A stretch of DNA of 64,000 nt from Akkermansiaceae bacterium (GCA_029866215.1 JARWZU010000003.1:40724-104723); one strand, 5' to 3'; positions 9,145-18,810 are shown, counted from the first letter of the stretch. Notes: generated from the letters alone by a model not told the origin. Numbers and translations: made by a program.

Positions 9145-11244
9145 ATGAATTCCCCGCTCCCGCTCATCCTTCTCGCCGCAGCTGCTCCGGCATTTGCCCA
9201 AAGCCTACTGGACCCACTCGTCGTCACCGCTTCCCGCTCGGAACAAGAATCCAGCCAAACGCCTTATTCGACGACGATGCTCGATGCGGACTATTTACGG
9301 GAAAACACCCGGCGTACCTTACCCGATGCTTTGCAATACACGCCGGGAATTCTCATTCAAAAAACCGCTCACGGTCACGGCTCCCCATTCATCCGCGGCT
9401 TCACCGGGCGACAGAATCTCTTGCTCGTCGATGGCGTGCGCGTGAATAACTCCACCTTCCGCAGCGGCGCGGTCCAGTATTGGAATACCGTCGATTCTCT
9501 CGCCATCGACCACCTGGAATTGATCAAAAGCCAAGGTTCCGTGCTTTACGGCTCCGATGCGATCGGCGGCACCCTCAATGCCTTTACCAAATCCTCTGAC
9601 TTCCGCAGCAAGCCCGCGGATCAATTCTATCAGGCAGGGTCCGCCGCGTATGAATACCGCAGCAATGGCCAAGGGAGCCACATCGGACGCCTTGAGGCAG
9701 AAACTGGCATCGGCGGTCAATTCGGCGCATGGCTGGGAATCTCTACCAAGGAATTTGGGGATATCGAAGACTCTGCCGTCGGGCGCATGAAAAATACCGG
9801 CTACCCCGAGAAAGATCTCGATCTGCGCTTCGACTGGGCGCTCTCACCTCACTCGACCGTCACCCTTGCGCACCATTCGATCAACCAAGACGATGTCTCA
9901 CGCTGGCATCGCACGTCGGAGAATCCCGGCTGGACTCACGGCAGCCATGTCGCCACCCCCGGAACTTGGGCGGCCGATACCTACGACCAAGAACGATCCC
10001 TGACCTACCTCCGCTACGCCGGAGAAAATGCCACTGCCCAAGCGCCGATCCAACGCTGGAGCTCGACGCTGTCATTCCAAACCTCCGCCGATTCCGAATT
10101 TCAAAATCGCACGGGCGATCCCAGCGCCGGTAGCCAGCCGATCCGCAACACATCGATCGACCTGCAAACGACAGGACTCGACCTGCTCCTCGAATCTGCC
10201 GTCGGTCCGGGCTCGCTCGTCTATGGCGTCGATTATTACCACGATGAGGTCGATTCATTCGGAAGTAAAAACAACCTCGCGGGCACCAGGTATGCCGAGA
10301 GTCTGCCGATCGCCGACGATTCCCAATACGATCTGCTTGGCGCGTACGCTCAATACATTTGGCAAACCACCGAGCGCCTCGAAATCACCAGTGGCGCCCG
10401 CTACACCTTGGCCCAAGCCCATCTCGGTCGCTTCGCCGGTGGCACTGATCAATCGCGCGAGTGGGATGCAACCGTCGGCTCCTTGCGCGGCAGCTATGCG
10501 GTCAATGACGCCTGGAATCTCTTCGGCGGAGTCGCTCAAGCGTTTCGCGCGCCCAATCTCGATGACCTCTCTGGCAATTTAGTTTCCAAATCCGGCAATA
10601 CCGCCTTGGGCGCCGTGGACGTCAACCCCGAGCATTTTCTCACCTACGAACTCGGCACTCGGCATCATACCGAAAACACCTCCCTCAGCCTCGCCGTTTT
10701 CTACACCGACGTGCAAGATTTGATCGTCTCCGCCTACACCGACCCATCGCTCAAGACCTCCATCGCTACCAATGCAGGCGACGGCTACATGAAAGGCGTC
10801 GAACTGGAAGGTGCCTGGCGCTTCCAACCGCAATGGACACTTTCCGGCTTCACCGCCTGGCAAGACGGCCGCACTCAATCGCCATCCTACGTCGGCGGGG
10901 CCATTACCGATAAACCAAACTCCCGCCTCCTTCCGCTTTCTGGCTCCCTCGCCCTCCGCTGGGACGATCCTTCTAAAAAAATCTGGATCGAGGGCCGCAT
11001 CCTCGGTGCCATCGCCGAAGACCGGATCGACCCGGTTGACCAAGCGGCCGACAGTCAGCGCGTGCCCACAGGCGGCACCCCCGGCTACCTCGTCACCTCC
11101 CTCCGCGCAGGTTGGAGCGTCACTCCACGGCTCAATCTCACCTGCGGCATCGAGAACCTAACGGACGAAGACTACCGCAATCACGGCTCCGGCCAAAACG
11201 AGCCGGGGGTCAACGGCATCTTCGGCGCTAAAGTCACTTGGTAA
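9145..11244 (+). CDS. TonB-dependent outer-membrane receptor
   Basis: 699 aa with a signal peptide (LILLAAAAPAFAQ) followed by a TonB-box-like stretch (DPLVVTAS). A plug domain (about 35-155) has family motifs IRGFTGRQNLLLVDGVRVN and GSVLYGSDAIGGTLN. A long beta-barrel ends in the typical NLTDEDYRNHGSG and a final aromatic residue (VTW). It imports a scarce ligand such as a siderophore, cobalamin or another metal complex using TonB energy. The ligand cannot be told from the sequence, and I saw no cobalamin riboswitch upstream. The next plus-strand gene is an MFS transporter, which may handle a related substrate, but this is only proximity. Confidence 0.93.
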   Translation: MNSPLPLILLAAAAPAFAQSLLDPLVVTASRSEQESSQTPYSTTMLDADYLRENTRRTLPDALQYTPGILIQKTAHGHGSPFIRGFTGRQNLLLVDGVRVNNSTFRSGAVQYWNTVDSLAIDHLELIKSQGSVLYGSDAIGGTLNAFTKSSDFRSKPADQFYQAGSAAYEYRSNGQGSHIGRLEAETGIGGQFGAWLGISTKEFGDIEDSAVGRMKNTGYPEKDLDLRFDWALSPHSTVTLAHHSINQDDVSRWHRTSENPGWTHGSHVATPGTWAADTYDQERSLTYLRYAGENATAQAPIQRWSSTLSFQTSADSEFQNRTGDPSAGSQPIRNTSIDLQTTGLDLLLESAVGPGSLVYGVDYYHDEVDSFGSKNNLAGTRYAESLPIADDSQYDLLGAYAQYIWQTTERLEITSGARYTLAQAHLGRFAGGTDQSREWDATVGSLRGSYAVNDAWNLFGGVAQAFRAPNLDDLSGNLVSKSGNTALGAVDVNPEHFLTYELGTRHHTENTSLSLAVFYTDVQDLIVSAYTDPSLKTSIATNAGDGYMKGVELEGAWRFQPQWTLSGFTAWQDGRTQSPSYVGGAITDKPNSRLLPLSGSLALRWDDPSKKIWIEGRILGAIAEDRIDPVDQAADSQRVPTGGTPGYLVTSLRAGWSVTPRLNLTCGIENLTDEDYRNHGSGQNEPGVNGIFGAKVTW

Positions 11245-11368
11245 ACACCTCGTGCCAGATCATCGCGCCCTGCCCGAGACCGCGGTGGAGGAAAGGGCGG
11301 CGGGAAATTTAACATTTCAGGAATTAGACTCGCGTGGGGGTGGAGGGGCTGGGTTAATTCCTCCGCCG

Positions 11369-12646
11369 ATGAGCCATGCTTCAAAACCCACTGATCCGCA
11401 CGAACTAGGCGAGCGGTCGCTTTCGCCACAGCAAGTGCGCTCTGGAATTGCTGCTTGGCTAGGCTGGCTTTTCGACGGGTTGGACATGCACTTGTACACG
11501 CTGGTGGCGACCGCGTTTGTGGCGCAACTGTTGATGACCGGTGAGAGCGACCCCGAGGTGGGGAAAAAGGCATCCATCATCCAGGCCGCGTTCCTCGTCG
11601 GCTGGGCACTCGGCGGTGGGGTCTTCGGGCGTGTGGCAGATCTTCTAGGCCGGAGCAAAGCCTTGGTGCTGACGATTCTCACGTACGCCTTGTTTACCGG
11701 CTTATCCTTTTTCGCAACGGAATGGTGGCATCTGATGGCCTTCCGATTTCTGGCCGCACTGGGCATCGGCGGGGAGTGGGCGGTAGGCGCGTCGTTGATC
11801 TCCGAGACCTGGCCGAAGCGGTGGCGTCCGTGGATCGCGGCGACTTTGCAGAGCGCGGTCAACTGCGGAATCTTGCTCGCTTGCCTTGCGGGCGCCTTGC
11901 TGAAAGGGCATCCGCCGCAGTGGATTTTCCTCGTCGGGGTCCTGCCGGCATTCGTCACCCTGTGGATTCGGAGCGCGGTGCCAGAGACCGAGGAGTGGAA
12001 GGAGGCAAGAAACGACCAACCTGCCCCACAGCTTCGCGAGCTTTTCGGAAAGCAAGTGCGTGGCGTCACGCTGAGGGTCAGCTTGGTTTGTGCGGTCGCG
12101 CTCACTGCGCATTGGACGTTCATGTTCTGGCAGCAGAGTTACATCCGCGGGCTGGCAGAAGTGGGGGACTTGAAGGCCTCCAAGGATGGGGCCACCGTCA
12201 TGGCATTGCTCTGGATCATGGTCGGCTCGCTCATCGGAAATTTCATCGCTGGCGGCCTTGCCAAGGTATTCGGATACGGCAAGGCCATCGCACTGATGCT
12301 GGCCGGCTATTTCATCCTCATGTGGTTCACCTTTTCCAGCTTGCACTCGCTCGCGGTGACTTACGGGCTTTTCGCAGCGATCGGCGTGATGCAAGGGTGC
12401 TTTGGGCTATTCACCATGTGTCTGCCGCCGCTTTTCCCGGTGCTTTTGCGCAGCACGGGTGCGGGGTTCTGCTACAACATCGGCCGGATTCTCTCCGCAG
12501 TGGGCGTGGTGTTTTTTGGAATTTTCAACAAAGTTCAGGGTGACTTCGCTGGGGTCTTGCTCACCGCCTCGTGGCTTTTCATCCCCGCCGCGCTTTTCGC
12601 ACTGCTCCTGCCGGAGCCGGACGAGCTCGAGGCGGCGTCACACTAA
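11369..12646 (+). CDS. MFS transporter, sugar/organic-acid:H+ symporter type
   Basis: About 425 aa with roughly 12 hydrophobic segments. N-terminal GWLFDGLDMHLYTLV is typical of the metabolite:H+ symporter (aromatic acid, sialate, lactate) branch. The loop motif GRVADLLGRSKAL and FRFLAALGIGGEWAVGASLISE are MFS signatures. I chose the ATG at 11369 because the upstream part of the ORF (from 11252) is glycine/proline-rich and not membrane-like. It lies 124 bp after the TonB receptor gene on the same strand. Its 3' end overlaps the convergent glycosyltransferase gene by 9 bp. The substrate is unknown. Confidence 0.88.
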   Translation: MSHASKPTDPHELGERSLSPQQVRSGIAAWLGWLFDGLDMHLYTLVATAFVAQLLMTGESDPEVGKKASIIQAAFLVGWALGGGVFGRVADLLGRSKALVLTILTYALFTGLSFFATEWWHLMAFRFLAALGIGGEWAVGASLISETWPKRWRPWIAATLQSAVNCGILLACLAGALLKGHPPQWIFLVGVLPAFVTLWIRSAVPETEEWKEARNDQPAPQLRELFGKQVRGVTLRVSLVCAVALTAHWTFMFWQQSYIRGLAEVGDLKASKDGATVMALLWIMVGSLIGNFIAGGLAKVFGYGKAIALMLAGYFILMWFTFSSLHSLAVTYGLFAAIGVMQGCFGLFTMCLPPLFPVLLRSTGAGFCYNIGRILSAVGVVFFGIFNKVQGDFAGVLLTASWLFIPAALFALLLPEPDELEAASH

Positions 12647-13585
12647 CTTATCCGCGACCGCCCGCCAAACCCGCTCAGTTTCGAGCTCAACCTGGCATCG
12701 GCGATCCAGCGGGCACTTCGCGAGCAAACACGGCGCGCACTCCACGTGATGCCTCACCACCCCATGACGCCGGCCAAGCGGACGCTTCCACGCTGGATCA
12801 TTTGGCCCAAACAAGGTCACACACGTCGCGCCAGCATGACCTGCGAGATGAGGCAGCGATCCATCCGCAGCGATCACGACCGGGTAGTTTGCCAAGAGCG
12901 GCCATGCCTCACCGCCGAGCGACCAGGGGAAAATTTCAACACCCTCGCCCAATCGAGCGGAGAGCATCTGCCCCAAGCCACGCTCGCCGGCCTCAACGGC
13001 CACACTCACTGATTTGCCCGCATCCTGGAGCTTCAAGCCAAGCTCCACCCAGCGCTCAATCTGCCACTCATGGCTTGGGCCAAAATCCGAGCCGGGGCAA
13101 AGCAAGACCGAGCCATCGACCGGCCGAATGCTTAAATCCGCCGGCGCAAAAAACTCAGCGCGTTCAGTGGCGACTCCTAACAATTCCACTGCGGCCAAGT
13201 AATGGCGGACGCGATGCTCCAACGGCCCAGCCCGCACCTCAAGCGGGTGCGTGAGCAGCTTGCTTAACTTGCGCTCCGCAATCCCGAGTCGGCGTGGAAT
13301 GCCCGCAATTTTAAAAACCTCTGCTGCGACTCCGGCCTCCCAAGCGAGGGATGCCTCCCAGGTTCCTGAAAGCCCCGCAGCCACCGCCTTCGGCTCCGAG
13401 TTTGGTGAAAAATCCATCACCGCCAGCCCCTTTAGGCTTTCCCAAAATTCACGCTGATCCGCGGGGCATACGACTCCCACGGCCATCCCCGCGGCCATCA
13501 GCGCCCGCACTGCGGGCACGGCGAAACACGCCTCATCCCACCGCTCCGGCGCAGCCACCAGCATTCCTCCAGCAATCATGGTCAC
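12638..13585 (-). CDS. Glycosyltransferase family 9 (heptosyltransferase-like)
   Basis: 315 aa resembling ADP-heptose:LPS heptosyltransferases. It has an N-terminal Rossmann half (VPAVRALMAAGMAVGVVCP) and a C-terminal half with SVLLCPGSDFGPSHEWQIERW and VIAADGSLPHLAGHAGATCVTLFGPNDP, followed by a CAPCLLAKCPLDRRC cysteine segment often seen near the end of these enzymes. The likely role is adding a sugar to the LPS inner core on the cytoplasmic side. The donor sugar is not established. It converges on the MFS gene with a short overlap. There is no waa cluster nearby. Confidence 0.85.
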   Translation of the reverse strand: MTMIAGGMLVAAPERWDEACFAVPAVRALMAAGMAVGVVCPADQREFWESLKGLAVMDFSPNSEPKAVAAGLSGTWEASLAWEAGVAAEVFKIAGIPRRLGIAERKLSKLLTHPLEVRAGPLEHRVRHYLAAVELLGVATERAEFFAPADLSIRPVDGSVLLCPGSDFGPSHEWQIERWVELGLKLQDAGKSVSVAVEAGERGLGQMLSARLGEGVEIFPWSLGGEAWPLLANYPVVIAADGSLPHLAGHAGATCVTLFGPNDPAWKRPLGRRHGVVRHHVECAPCLLAKCPLDRRCQVELETERVWRAVADKLV

Positions 13586-13640
13586 CCATTTAGGCTAGGG
13601 TAGCGGGGCCACGCCGCAAACTCCAAAATCACCCCTCCGG

Positions 13641-14552
13641 CTATGCCCGCTTCCTTCGAAGCAAGGCTCCCACGATGCAAGAGATCATCGCGCACCATGC
13701 CGAAGGTTCTGAAATCTGAGGATTGTTCAGGTTGTCAGCAAAGGTGTCATCGCTAATCCCCAGAATCTTCAGATCCGCTTCAGTTTGGTTGAAAACCCTG
13801 AGCCCATAAACTGGCTGATAGGCATTGCTCGTACCGTCAAAAAACTTTTGCGCTGAGAAGAGGGTCAATGCTTGCGCTTGACCCGGAACATTCATCGATG
13901 ACGCAAAGCCCGTCGTCCAATCATAAGCATCATAGCCCACTCCGGGATTGATAAAGCCGCCGAGGTTGATGACGTTGGCACCGGAGTAAGGGACACCATC
14001 CGAGCCGAGGGCCATTAGTTGGATCGTACTGTTACCCCAACGCTCCGACAAAAGGAAACTATCACCTTCCGCGAAGGCCTTAGAGAAATGAAGATCATAG
14101 TCCGCAGCATTGGGATCCGTAATCGGCAATGATAGAAAATCATGAAACCCATAATTTCGCAGGTTGGTATCCATGCTAGTCGCCGCGATGGCGTCGAGAT
14201 ACGCTGTATAATCTGAATTACTCAACACCACCGTACTGTTATTAACGACTCCAACACCCGACGTAAGTGCCAGTTGAGGGTTCACATTTAAAAGCTTTGT
14301 TTGTCCTAAATTATAATACGAAAGCGTCTTGCCTCCAGCATTCACGCTTTTGAGCAAGATGGTTGTATTTCCGACGTTTTCAACTCCGATAGCTTCGTTC
14401 ATCTGAACGAGTTCGCTTCCGCCAACATCGTAAACGACTTGAGAGATGGGTTGATTGTTACCACCTGGAACGATGTCCATTCCGAATGCTGAAACTCCAA
14501 TGGCTAAAGAGATAACACATTGCCGACTTATGAATGAATGGGGGGTATTCAT
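13641..14552 (-). CDS. Secreted protein with PEP-CTERM-like sorting tail
   Basis: About 303 aa from the ATG at 14552; the longer ORF start at 14588 adds a stretch before the signal peptide. A signal peptide (CVISLAIGVSAFG) precedes a threonine/asparagine-rich, beta-type body of unknown fold. The last residues read SEPSAWCAMISCIVGALLRRKRA: a (P)EP motif, a short hydrophobic segment and a basic end, the layout of PEP-CTERM proteins processed by exosortase/archaeosortase-type enzymes. Exosortase-dependent surface proteins are abundant in Verrucomicrobia. No exosortase gene lies in this window. The body gives no function. Confidence 0.7.
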   Translation of the reverse strand: MNTPHSFISRQCVISLAIGVSAFGMDIVPGGNNQPISQVVYDVGGSELVQMNEAIGVENVGNTTILLKSVNAGGKTLSYYNLGQTKLLNVNPQLALTSGVGVVNNSTVVLSNSDYTAYLDAIAATSMDTNLRNYGFHDFLSLPITDPNAADYDLHFSKAFAEGDSFLLSERWGNSTIQLMALGSDGVPYSGANVINLGGFINPGVGYDAYDWTTGFASSMNVPGQAQALTLFSAQKFFDGTSNAYQPVYGLRVFNQTEADLKILGISDDTFADNLNNPQISEPSAWCAMISCIVGALLRRKRA

Positions 14553-14848
14553 TGGAAGCAATTTAACAGATGGTTTTTTCGAAAGCAATATTTTTCTGCG
14601 TGATTATTTTTGAAACTGCATGCGGGATCATTTCTATTAGAAAAATATATAACCTAATGGACACTTTGATCAGTCTTTAGAATATTTAGAGACCTCGATT
14701 ATCCCCTCATGAGCCCTTGGATTTTTCAGCCCACCCAAGAAGTGATCCCACCAAATTTCTGGATTGCCAATCGGGCCTTGGGGAGATAAAGTTCCCACCC
14801 GCAAGCGGCTTCCCGCGAGCCGTGATTTCGAACTAATTACAAACTGCT
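14553..14848. other. AT-rich divergent intergenic region
   Basis: About 300 bp separate the PEP-CTERM-like gene (minus) from the HD-domain gene (plus). The left half is very AT-rich (for example AGAAAAATATATAACC), so promoters in both directions probably sit here. I could not assign -10/-35 boxes with confidence and saw no RNA gene. Confidence 0.5.
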
Positions 14849-16492
14849 GTGGGATTTTTTGATGCCATCAAACGCTGGCGGTTGACCCGTGAGGGGCTTT
14901 CGTCAGGTAGAAAACGCCGGGTTCATAGTGAAAATCTGGTAATCCAAATTCTGGAGGACAGCTTGTGGGTCAAGCTCGCGCTTTATGCGGGATTTGCCCT
15001 TGGTTGCGCGTTGTTGATCCTAAAAAGCTCCACCGGTACCCTATTTGCCGAAGACTCATTCAAAGGAGCGCTTTGCGGATTGATTATTGGAGTGACAGCC
15101 GTCGCCATGTTCCAAATTAGCTTCCAGAGCACTTGCCGACGCAACAGCCGCGTGATGCTCGTGCTAGGGGGAATGATTTGCCACCTCCTTCTGGTGCGGG
15201 CGGTCATGGTATTGACTGATGCCGGCGGCTTGTCCAACAGCTTCAGACTTTTTGCCGTGCCATTCGCGTTCGCGCCCATGCTACTTGGTGTGCTACTCGG
15301 GCGGGCGGTTGCGGCGTTTTCGGCGGTATTTGTCATGGTGATCGGCTGCCTGCTCGTCCCTCAGGCAGAGATTTTCACTTACACGCTGCTGAGTCTCGTT
15401 TGTGGAATCACTAGCATTGTGCTCGCCTTCCAAGTCCGCAAACGGATCGAGCTTCTTCAAGCCGGCATTTATGTTGGTTTGGTAACGATCATCATTGGCC
15501 TCGTCCTTGGCCGCCTCGATATTGGCGCCGTTTTTGGCCCCGATTCCATGGGTCATCTCCAGCTGCTCGGCAGCGGCAGCGCGATCGCCCTTGGTACCGC
15601 CGTGATCTCCGCGCTCCTGATCAGCGGTTTGCTCCCGCTGTTTGAAGGAACTTTTCAACTGACGACCGACATCAGCTGGCTCGAACTGAGCGACCTCAAT
15701 CACAAGCTTCTTCGCCAGATGCAACTGGAGGCTCCAGGCACCTTCCACCACAGCTTGATTGTCGCCGCTCTATCAGAAGCCGCCGCTGAGAAAATCGGAG
15801 CCAATGCCCCAATGTGTCGCGTTTGTTCGTACTTCCATGATGTCGGCAAACTCAAGAAGCCGGGTTACTTCATCGAAAACCAACACGAGGTTGCGGAAAA
15901 CCCCCACAACTCTCTAACACCCACCATGAGCGCACTCGTCATCGTCGCTCACGTGAAGGACGGCGTCGATCTCGCGGTGAAATACAAGCTTAACCCGAGA
16001 ATCATCGACGTGATTCAAGAGCATCATGGCGATTCGCTGGTTTACTATTTCTACCGTCGCGCGCAGGACCAAAAGAAGGCGGAGATGGAGAAAATCAGCC
16101 GCCGCCTGGAAAATCCCGAGGATCTTCCTGTCGTGGATGAGAAAAATTTCCGCTACCCAGGCCCTCGTCCCAGCTCGCGAGAAAGTGGCATCATTGCACT
16201 TGCCGACACGATCGAGAGCGCATCCCGCTCGCTTCAAAAGCCAACGCCCGCAAAAATCCGCGCGATGGTCGATGACCTCGTTCGCACCAAAATCAATGAC
16301 GGCCAACTCAACGACTGCCCGCTCACGCTCCGCGAACTCTCACTCGTCAAGGACAGCTTCGCCGCAACCCTGCGCAGCATGCTCCACAGCCGGATCGATT
16401 ATCCAAAAGACGACGGCACAAGCGCCGGCAAGCGCCCATCGGCCGACACCAGCCATGGCGACCGCGTGATCCCGATGCCCAAGCGCGCCTGA
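14849..16492 (+). CDS. 7TM-HD membrane phosphohydrolase (PgpH-like)
   Basis: 547 aa. About 250 residues form seven or more hydrophobic segments (from WVKLALYAGFALGCALLIL onward). A cytoplasmic HD domain follows, with FHHSLIVAALSEAAAEKIG, SYFHDVGKLKKPGYF and IIDVIQEHHGDSLVYYFYRRA supplying the metal-binding histidines and aspartate. PgpH-type proteins hydrolyse cyclic di-AMP, and this is the likely but unproven substrate. The usual large extracytoplasmic 7TMR-HDED region appears to be missing. The start is GTG at 14849; an in-frame TAA at 14834 excludes a longer protein. It lies 30 bp before ybeY, a common bacterial gene neighbourhood. Confidence 0.85.
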   Translation: MGFFDAIKRWRLTREGLSSGRKRRVHSENLVIQILEDSLWVKLALYAGFALGCALLILKSSTGTLFAEDSFKGALCGLIIGVTAVAMFQISFQSTCRRNSRVMLVLGGMICHLLLVRAVMVLTDAGGLSNSFRLFAVPFAFAPMLLGVLLGRAVAAFSAVFVMVIGCLLVPQAEIFTYTLLSLVCGITSIVLAFQVRKRIELLQAGIYVGLVTIIIGLVLGRLDIGAVFGPDSMGHLQLLGSGSAIALGTAVISALLISGLLPLFEGTFQLTTDISWLELSDLNHKLLRQMQLEAPGTFHHSLIVAALSEAAAEKIGANAPMCRVCSYFHDVGKLKKPGYFIENQHEVAENPHNSLTPTMSALVIVAHVKDGVDLAVKYKLNPRIIDVIQEHHGDSLVYYFYRRAQDQKKAEMEKISRRLENPEDLPVVDEKNFRYPGPRPSSRESGIIALADTIESASRSLQKPTPAKIRAMVDDLVRTKINDGQLNDCPLTLRELSLVKDSFAATLRSMLHSRIDYPKDDGTSAGKRPSADTSHGDRVIPMPKRA

Positions 16493-16521
16493 TCGTCTCG
16501 CAACCCTCAAATTCGCCCCTC

Positions 16522-17001
16522 ATGTCGCTGGAAGTCATCATTGGAAATCATCAGGAAGCCATCGAGGTCCCAGAATGTTGGCTGACCGCGCTCGAGAGCA
16601 TCGCCTACGAAGCTGCCCGCCTTGCATTAGAAAATGCCGCCGAGGATGACTCCCCACTGTCGAATCTAGCCACACTTGAGATCGCCATCGTGGATGACAT
16701 CACTAGCGATCAAGTCCACCGAGATTTCATGGACATCGAAGGTCCCACCGACGTGATCACGTTTCATCACGGTGAGATCGTCATTGGAGCCGAGGTTGCT
16801 GAGCGCCAAGCGGCAGAGTACGACGAGCCACTGGCCCGTGAGATTCTCCGCTACATGATCCACGGGCTCCTCCATCTTGCTGGCCACGAAGATGGCCAAT
16901 CCGACGAGCGGGCGGTCATGGAAGCCGCTCAAGAAACCATCGTCGCGCAACTTTGGACCTCCGAACTACGGGAACGCCTCAATCCCGAATTCCTGAAATA
17001 G
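16522..17001 (+). CDS. ybeY: Endoribonuclease YbeY, rRNA maturation factor
   Basis: 159 aa. YbeY is a zinc metallo-endoribonuclease needed for 16S rRNA 3' end maturation and ribosome quality control. The zinc motif H-x3-H-x5-H is clear (HGLLHLAGHEDG, near residue 115), and PTDVITFHHGEIVIGAE matches the conserved TDVLSFP-type core with substitutions. It follows the HD phosphohydrolase gene by 30 bp and is probably cotranscribed with it. The usual upstream partner phoH is not present here. It is convergent with the signalling cluster that ends at 17014. Confidence 0.93.
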   Translation: MSLEVIIGNHQEAIEVPECWLTALESIAYEAARLALENAAEDDSPLSNLATLEIAIVDDITSDQVHRDFMDIEGPTDVITFHHGEIVIGAEVAERQAAEYDEPLAREILRYMIHGLLHLAGHEDGQSDERAVMEAAQETIVAQLWTSELRERLNPEFLK

Positions 17002-17013
17002 GGGAGAGCCCGT

Positions 17014-18297
17014 TCAAGCAGCGCTCGTTTGCAAATGGGCAATCTCCATGCCGATCAAACACACGTCGTCGGAAAACTCTTGGCCCTGCGCGAAATGTTC
17101 GACTTCACTGAACACATCCTGCATCAACTGAGGCAGAGGTAAGCTCGCGCGGCTACGGATGGCCTCGCACAATCGATCAATGCTGAAGGGTTCCGCCATT
17201 CCATTCTCAACCTCGAACAGGCCGTCCGTGAAGGCGAGAATCAAATCGCCTGCTGCCAACGAACATTCATGCGTCAAATATTTCGACTCTTCGAAAAGCC
17301 CGAGCGCTGGACCTGCCCCACGCGGCGGGGTGATCGACTCAACTCCACCCGCTCCTGCATGAACCAACAGCGGGCTGGGATGCGCGGCATTAGAAAATCG
17401 CAGTTGGCCACTTGCCACATCCACAATCACATAGCATGCCGTGGTAAATAGCGTGGTCCCCAATTGGCGAAGAATGCCACGCAGCGATCGATTCATTTCT
17501 GTTAGAAGCGCGCCTGGATCACCTGCGAGTTCACTCAATTGCTCTTCAAGCGTTCGCATCATCGCGGTTACCAACGCCGCCCGCACGCCATGGCCCATCA
17601 CGTCACAGATGAAAACTCCCACCGCATTGTCGGAGACGCGGACAACATTGTAGAAATCTCCACTCACCGAGCTGGTGGGGTGGAAGATGCTGCAGAATTT
17701 CACCGCACTCGCTGATGGCTCAGCACCCCGAGGCAACGTGGGAAATTGATGTGGCAGAAATGCGACTTGAAGCTCTCGGGCCATGTCGAGGTCCTCCTCC
17801 ATGATCGAGTTTTTCTCCCACAATTCACGCGTGCGCTCCACTACCCGCCGTTCTAACTGTTCGTTAAGAGAACGAAGGTCTGCCTCTGCCTTCCGGCGCG
17901 CGTCACGCTCTGCCACTTCACGCAGTGCTCGCTGAACCGCGGGCACAAGCCGTCCAAGGCGGTCTTTAAGGACGAAATCCGTCGCTCCATTTTTAAGCAA
18001 TTCGACCGCCGTTTCCTCACCTACCGCGCCAGAAATCACAATGACGGGAGTATCCGGGCACCGCTCCCTCGCCAGCGCTAACGCCCTCGCACCATTGAAG
18101 TTTGGCAACTTGTAGTCGGCCAAAATCAAATCGGGATGAAATGCGACGATCTCCCTCTCAAAGTCTTCACCCGTCTCAACACGCTGCGAGACAAAGTCAA
18201 CCCCACCCGATTTCAATTCCCGCAAGATCAACTCCTCGTCGGTGGCAGAGTCCTCAAGGGAAAGAATTCGCAAACGCGTCTGGATGGGGGTATTCAT
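17014..18297 (-). CDS. Response regulator with PP2C (SpoIIE/RsbU-type) phosphatase output
   Basis: 427 aa. An N-terminal receiver (about 8-125) has the acidic pair LSLEDSATDEE, phosphoacceptor DLILADYKLPNFNG and lysine in FVLKDRL. A coiled-coil linker (about 125-175, LRSLNEQLERRVVERTRELWE) leads to a PP2C-family serine phosphatase domain with metal-binding SGDFYNVV, FICDVMGHGVRAAL, FTDGLFEVEN and DDVCLIGME. Such proteins usually dephosphorylate an anti-sigma-factor antagonist in partner switching. No antagonist or anti-sigma gene is visible here. Its first 44 bases overlap the end of the lone receiver gene. It is a close paralogue of the protein at 18811-20091. Confidence 0.92.
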   Translation of the reverse strand: MNTPIQTRLRILSLEDSATDEELILRELKSGGVDFVSQRVETGEDFEREIVAFHPDLILADYKLPNFNGARALALARERCPDTPVIVISGAVGEETAVELLKNGATDFVLKDRLGRLVPAVQRALREVAERDARRKAEADLRSLNEQLERRVVERTRELWEKNSIMEEDLDMARELQVAFLPHQFPTLPRGAEPSASAVKFCSIFHPTSSVSGDFYNVVRVSDNAVGVFICDVMGHGVRAALVTAMMRTLEEQLSELAGDPGALLTEMNRSLRGILRQLGTTLFTTACYVIVDVASGQLRFSNAAHPSPLLVHAGAGGVESITPPRGAGPALGLFEESKYLTHECSLAAGDLILAFTDGLFEVENGMAEPFSIDRLCEAIRSRASLPLPQLMQDVFSEVEHFAQGQEFSDDVCLIGMEIAHLQTSAA

Positions 18298-18757
18298 GGT
18301 TCGAGCTTGGGGGTAACCGGTTCAAAGAAAGCCAATATAGCCCCAAATCACTAATGGTTCGCGAAAATTTTTCACAAAGCACCGGTTTGACTATATAGCT
18401 GTTCGCGCCACTTTCATAAGCTTGAGCAAGGTCGCTATCCTCAAGCGAACTGGTCATGACCACCACAGGCACACAGCGGGTGCGGACATCGGACTTCAAC
18501 GCACGCAAGACCTCAAGCCCACTCAAAGCGAACAATTTGAGATCCAGCAAAATGACCTTCGGCACGTGTGGATCCGTGCGATACGCGTATGCTCCTTTAC
18601 GAAAAAGGAATTCGAGCGCGACTCGTCCATCTTGGAAATGCAGAATACGAACGTGTGGGTGTTCTCCTCTGAGAGCACGCATCGCAAACTCCGCATCGTG
18701 AAGATTATCCTCAATCAGCAAGACATCAATCTTATCACCCTTCGGTCTTAATTCCAT
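18254..18757 (-). CDS. Single-domain response regulator
   Basis: About 167 aa starting at the ATG at 18757 (MELRPKGDKIDVLLIEDN); the longer ORF start at 18859 would run into the upstream gene. One receiver domain has acidic LLIEDNLHDAE, phosphoacceptor VILLDLKLFALSG, VVVMTSS and lysine IVKPV. The spacing and LKLFALSGLEVLRALK pattern resemble Rcp1/CheY-like receivers that work with PAS/phytochrome-type kinases. There is no output domain, so it probably shuttles phosphate or binds a partner. It sits between the two receiver-PP2C genes, overlaps the downstream one by 44 bp, and is likely part of the same phosphorelay. Confidence 0.88.
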   Translation of the reverse strand: MELRPKGDKIDVLLIEDNLHDAEFAMRALRGEHPHVRILHFQDGRVALEFLFRKGAYAYRTDPHVPKVILLDLKLFALSGLEVLRALKSDVRTRCVPVVVMTSSLEDSDLAQAYESGANSYIVKPVLCEKFSRTISDLGLYWLSLNRLPPSSNHEYPHPDAFANSFP

Positions 18758-18810
18758 TCGATCGATAATACCTCCGGAGAGCCAACTCTCTCTACTCCCT
18801 GCCGGTTTGC

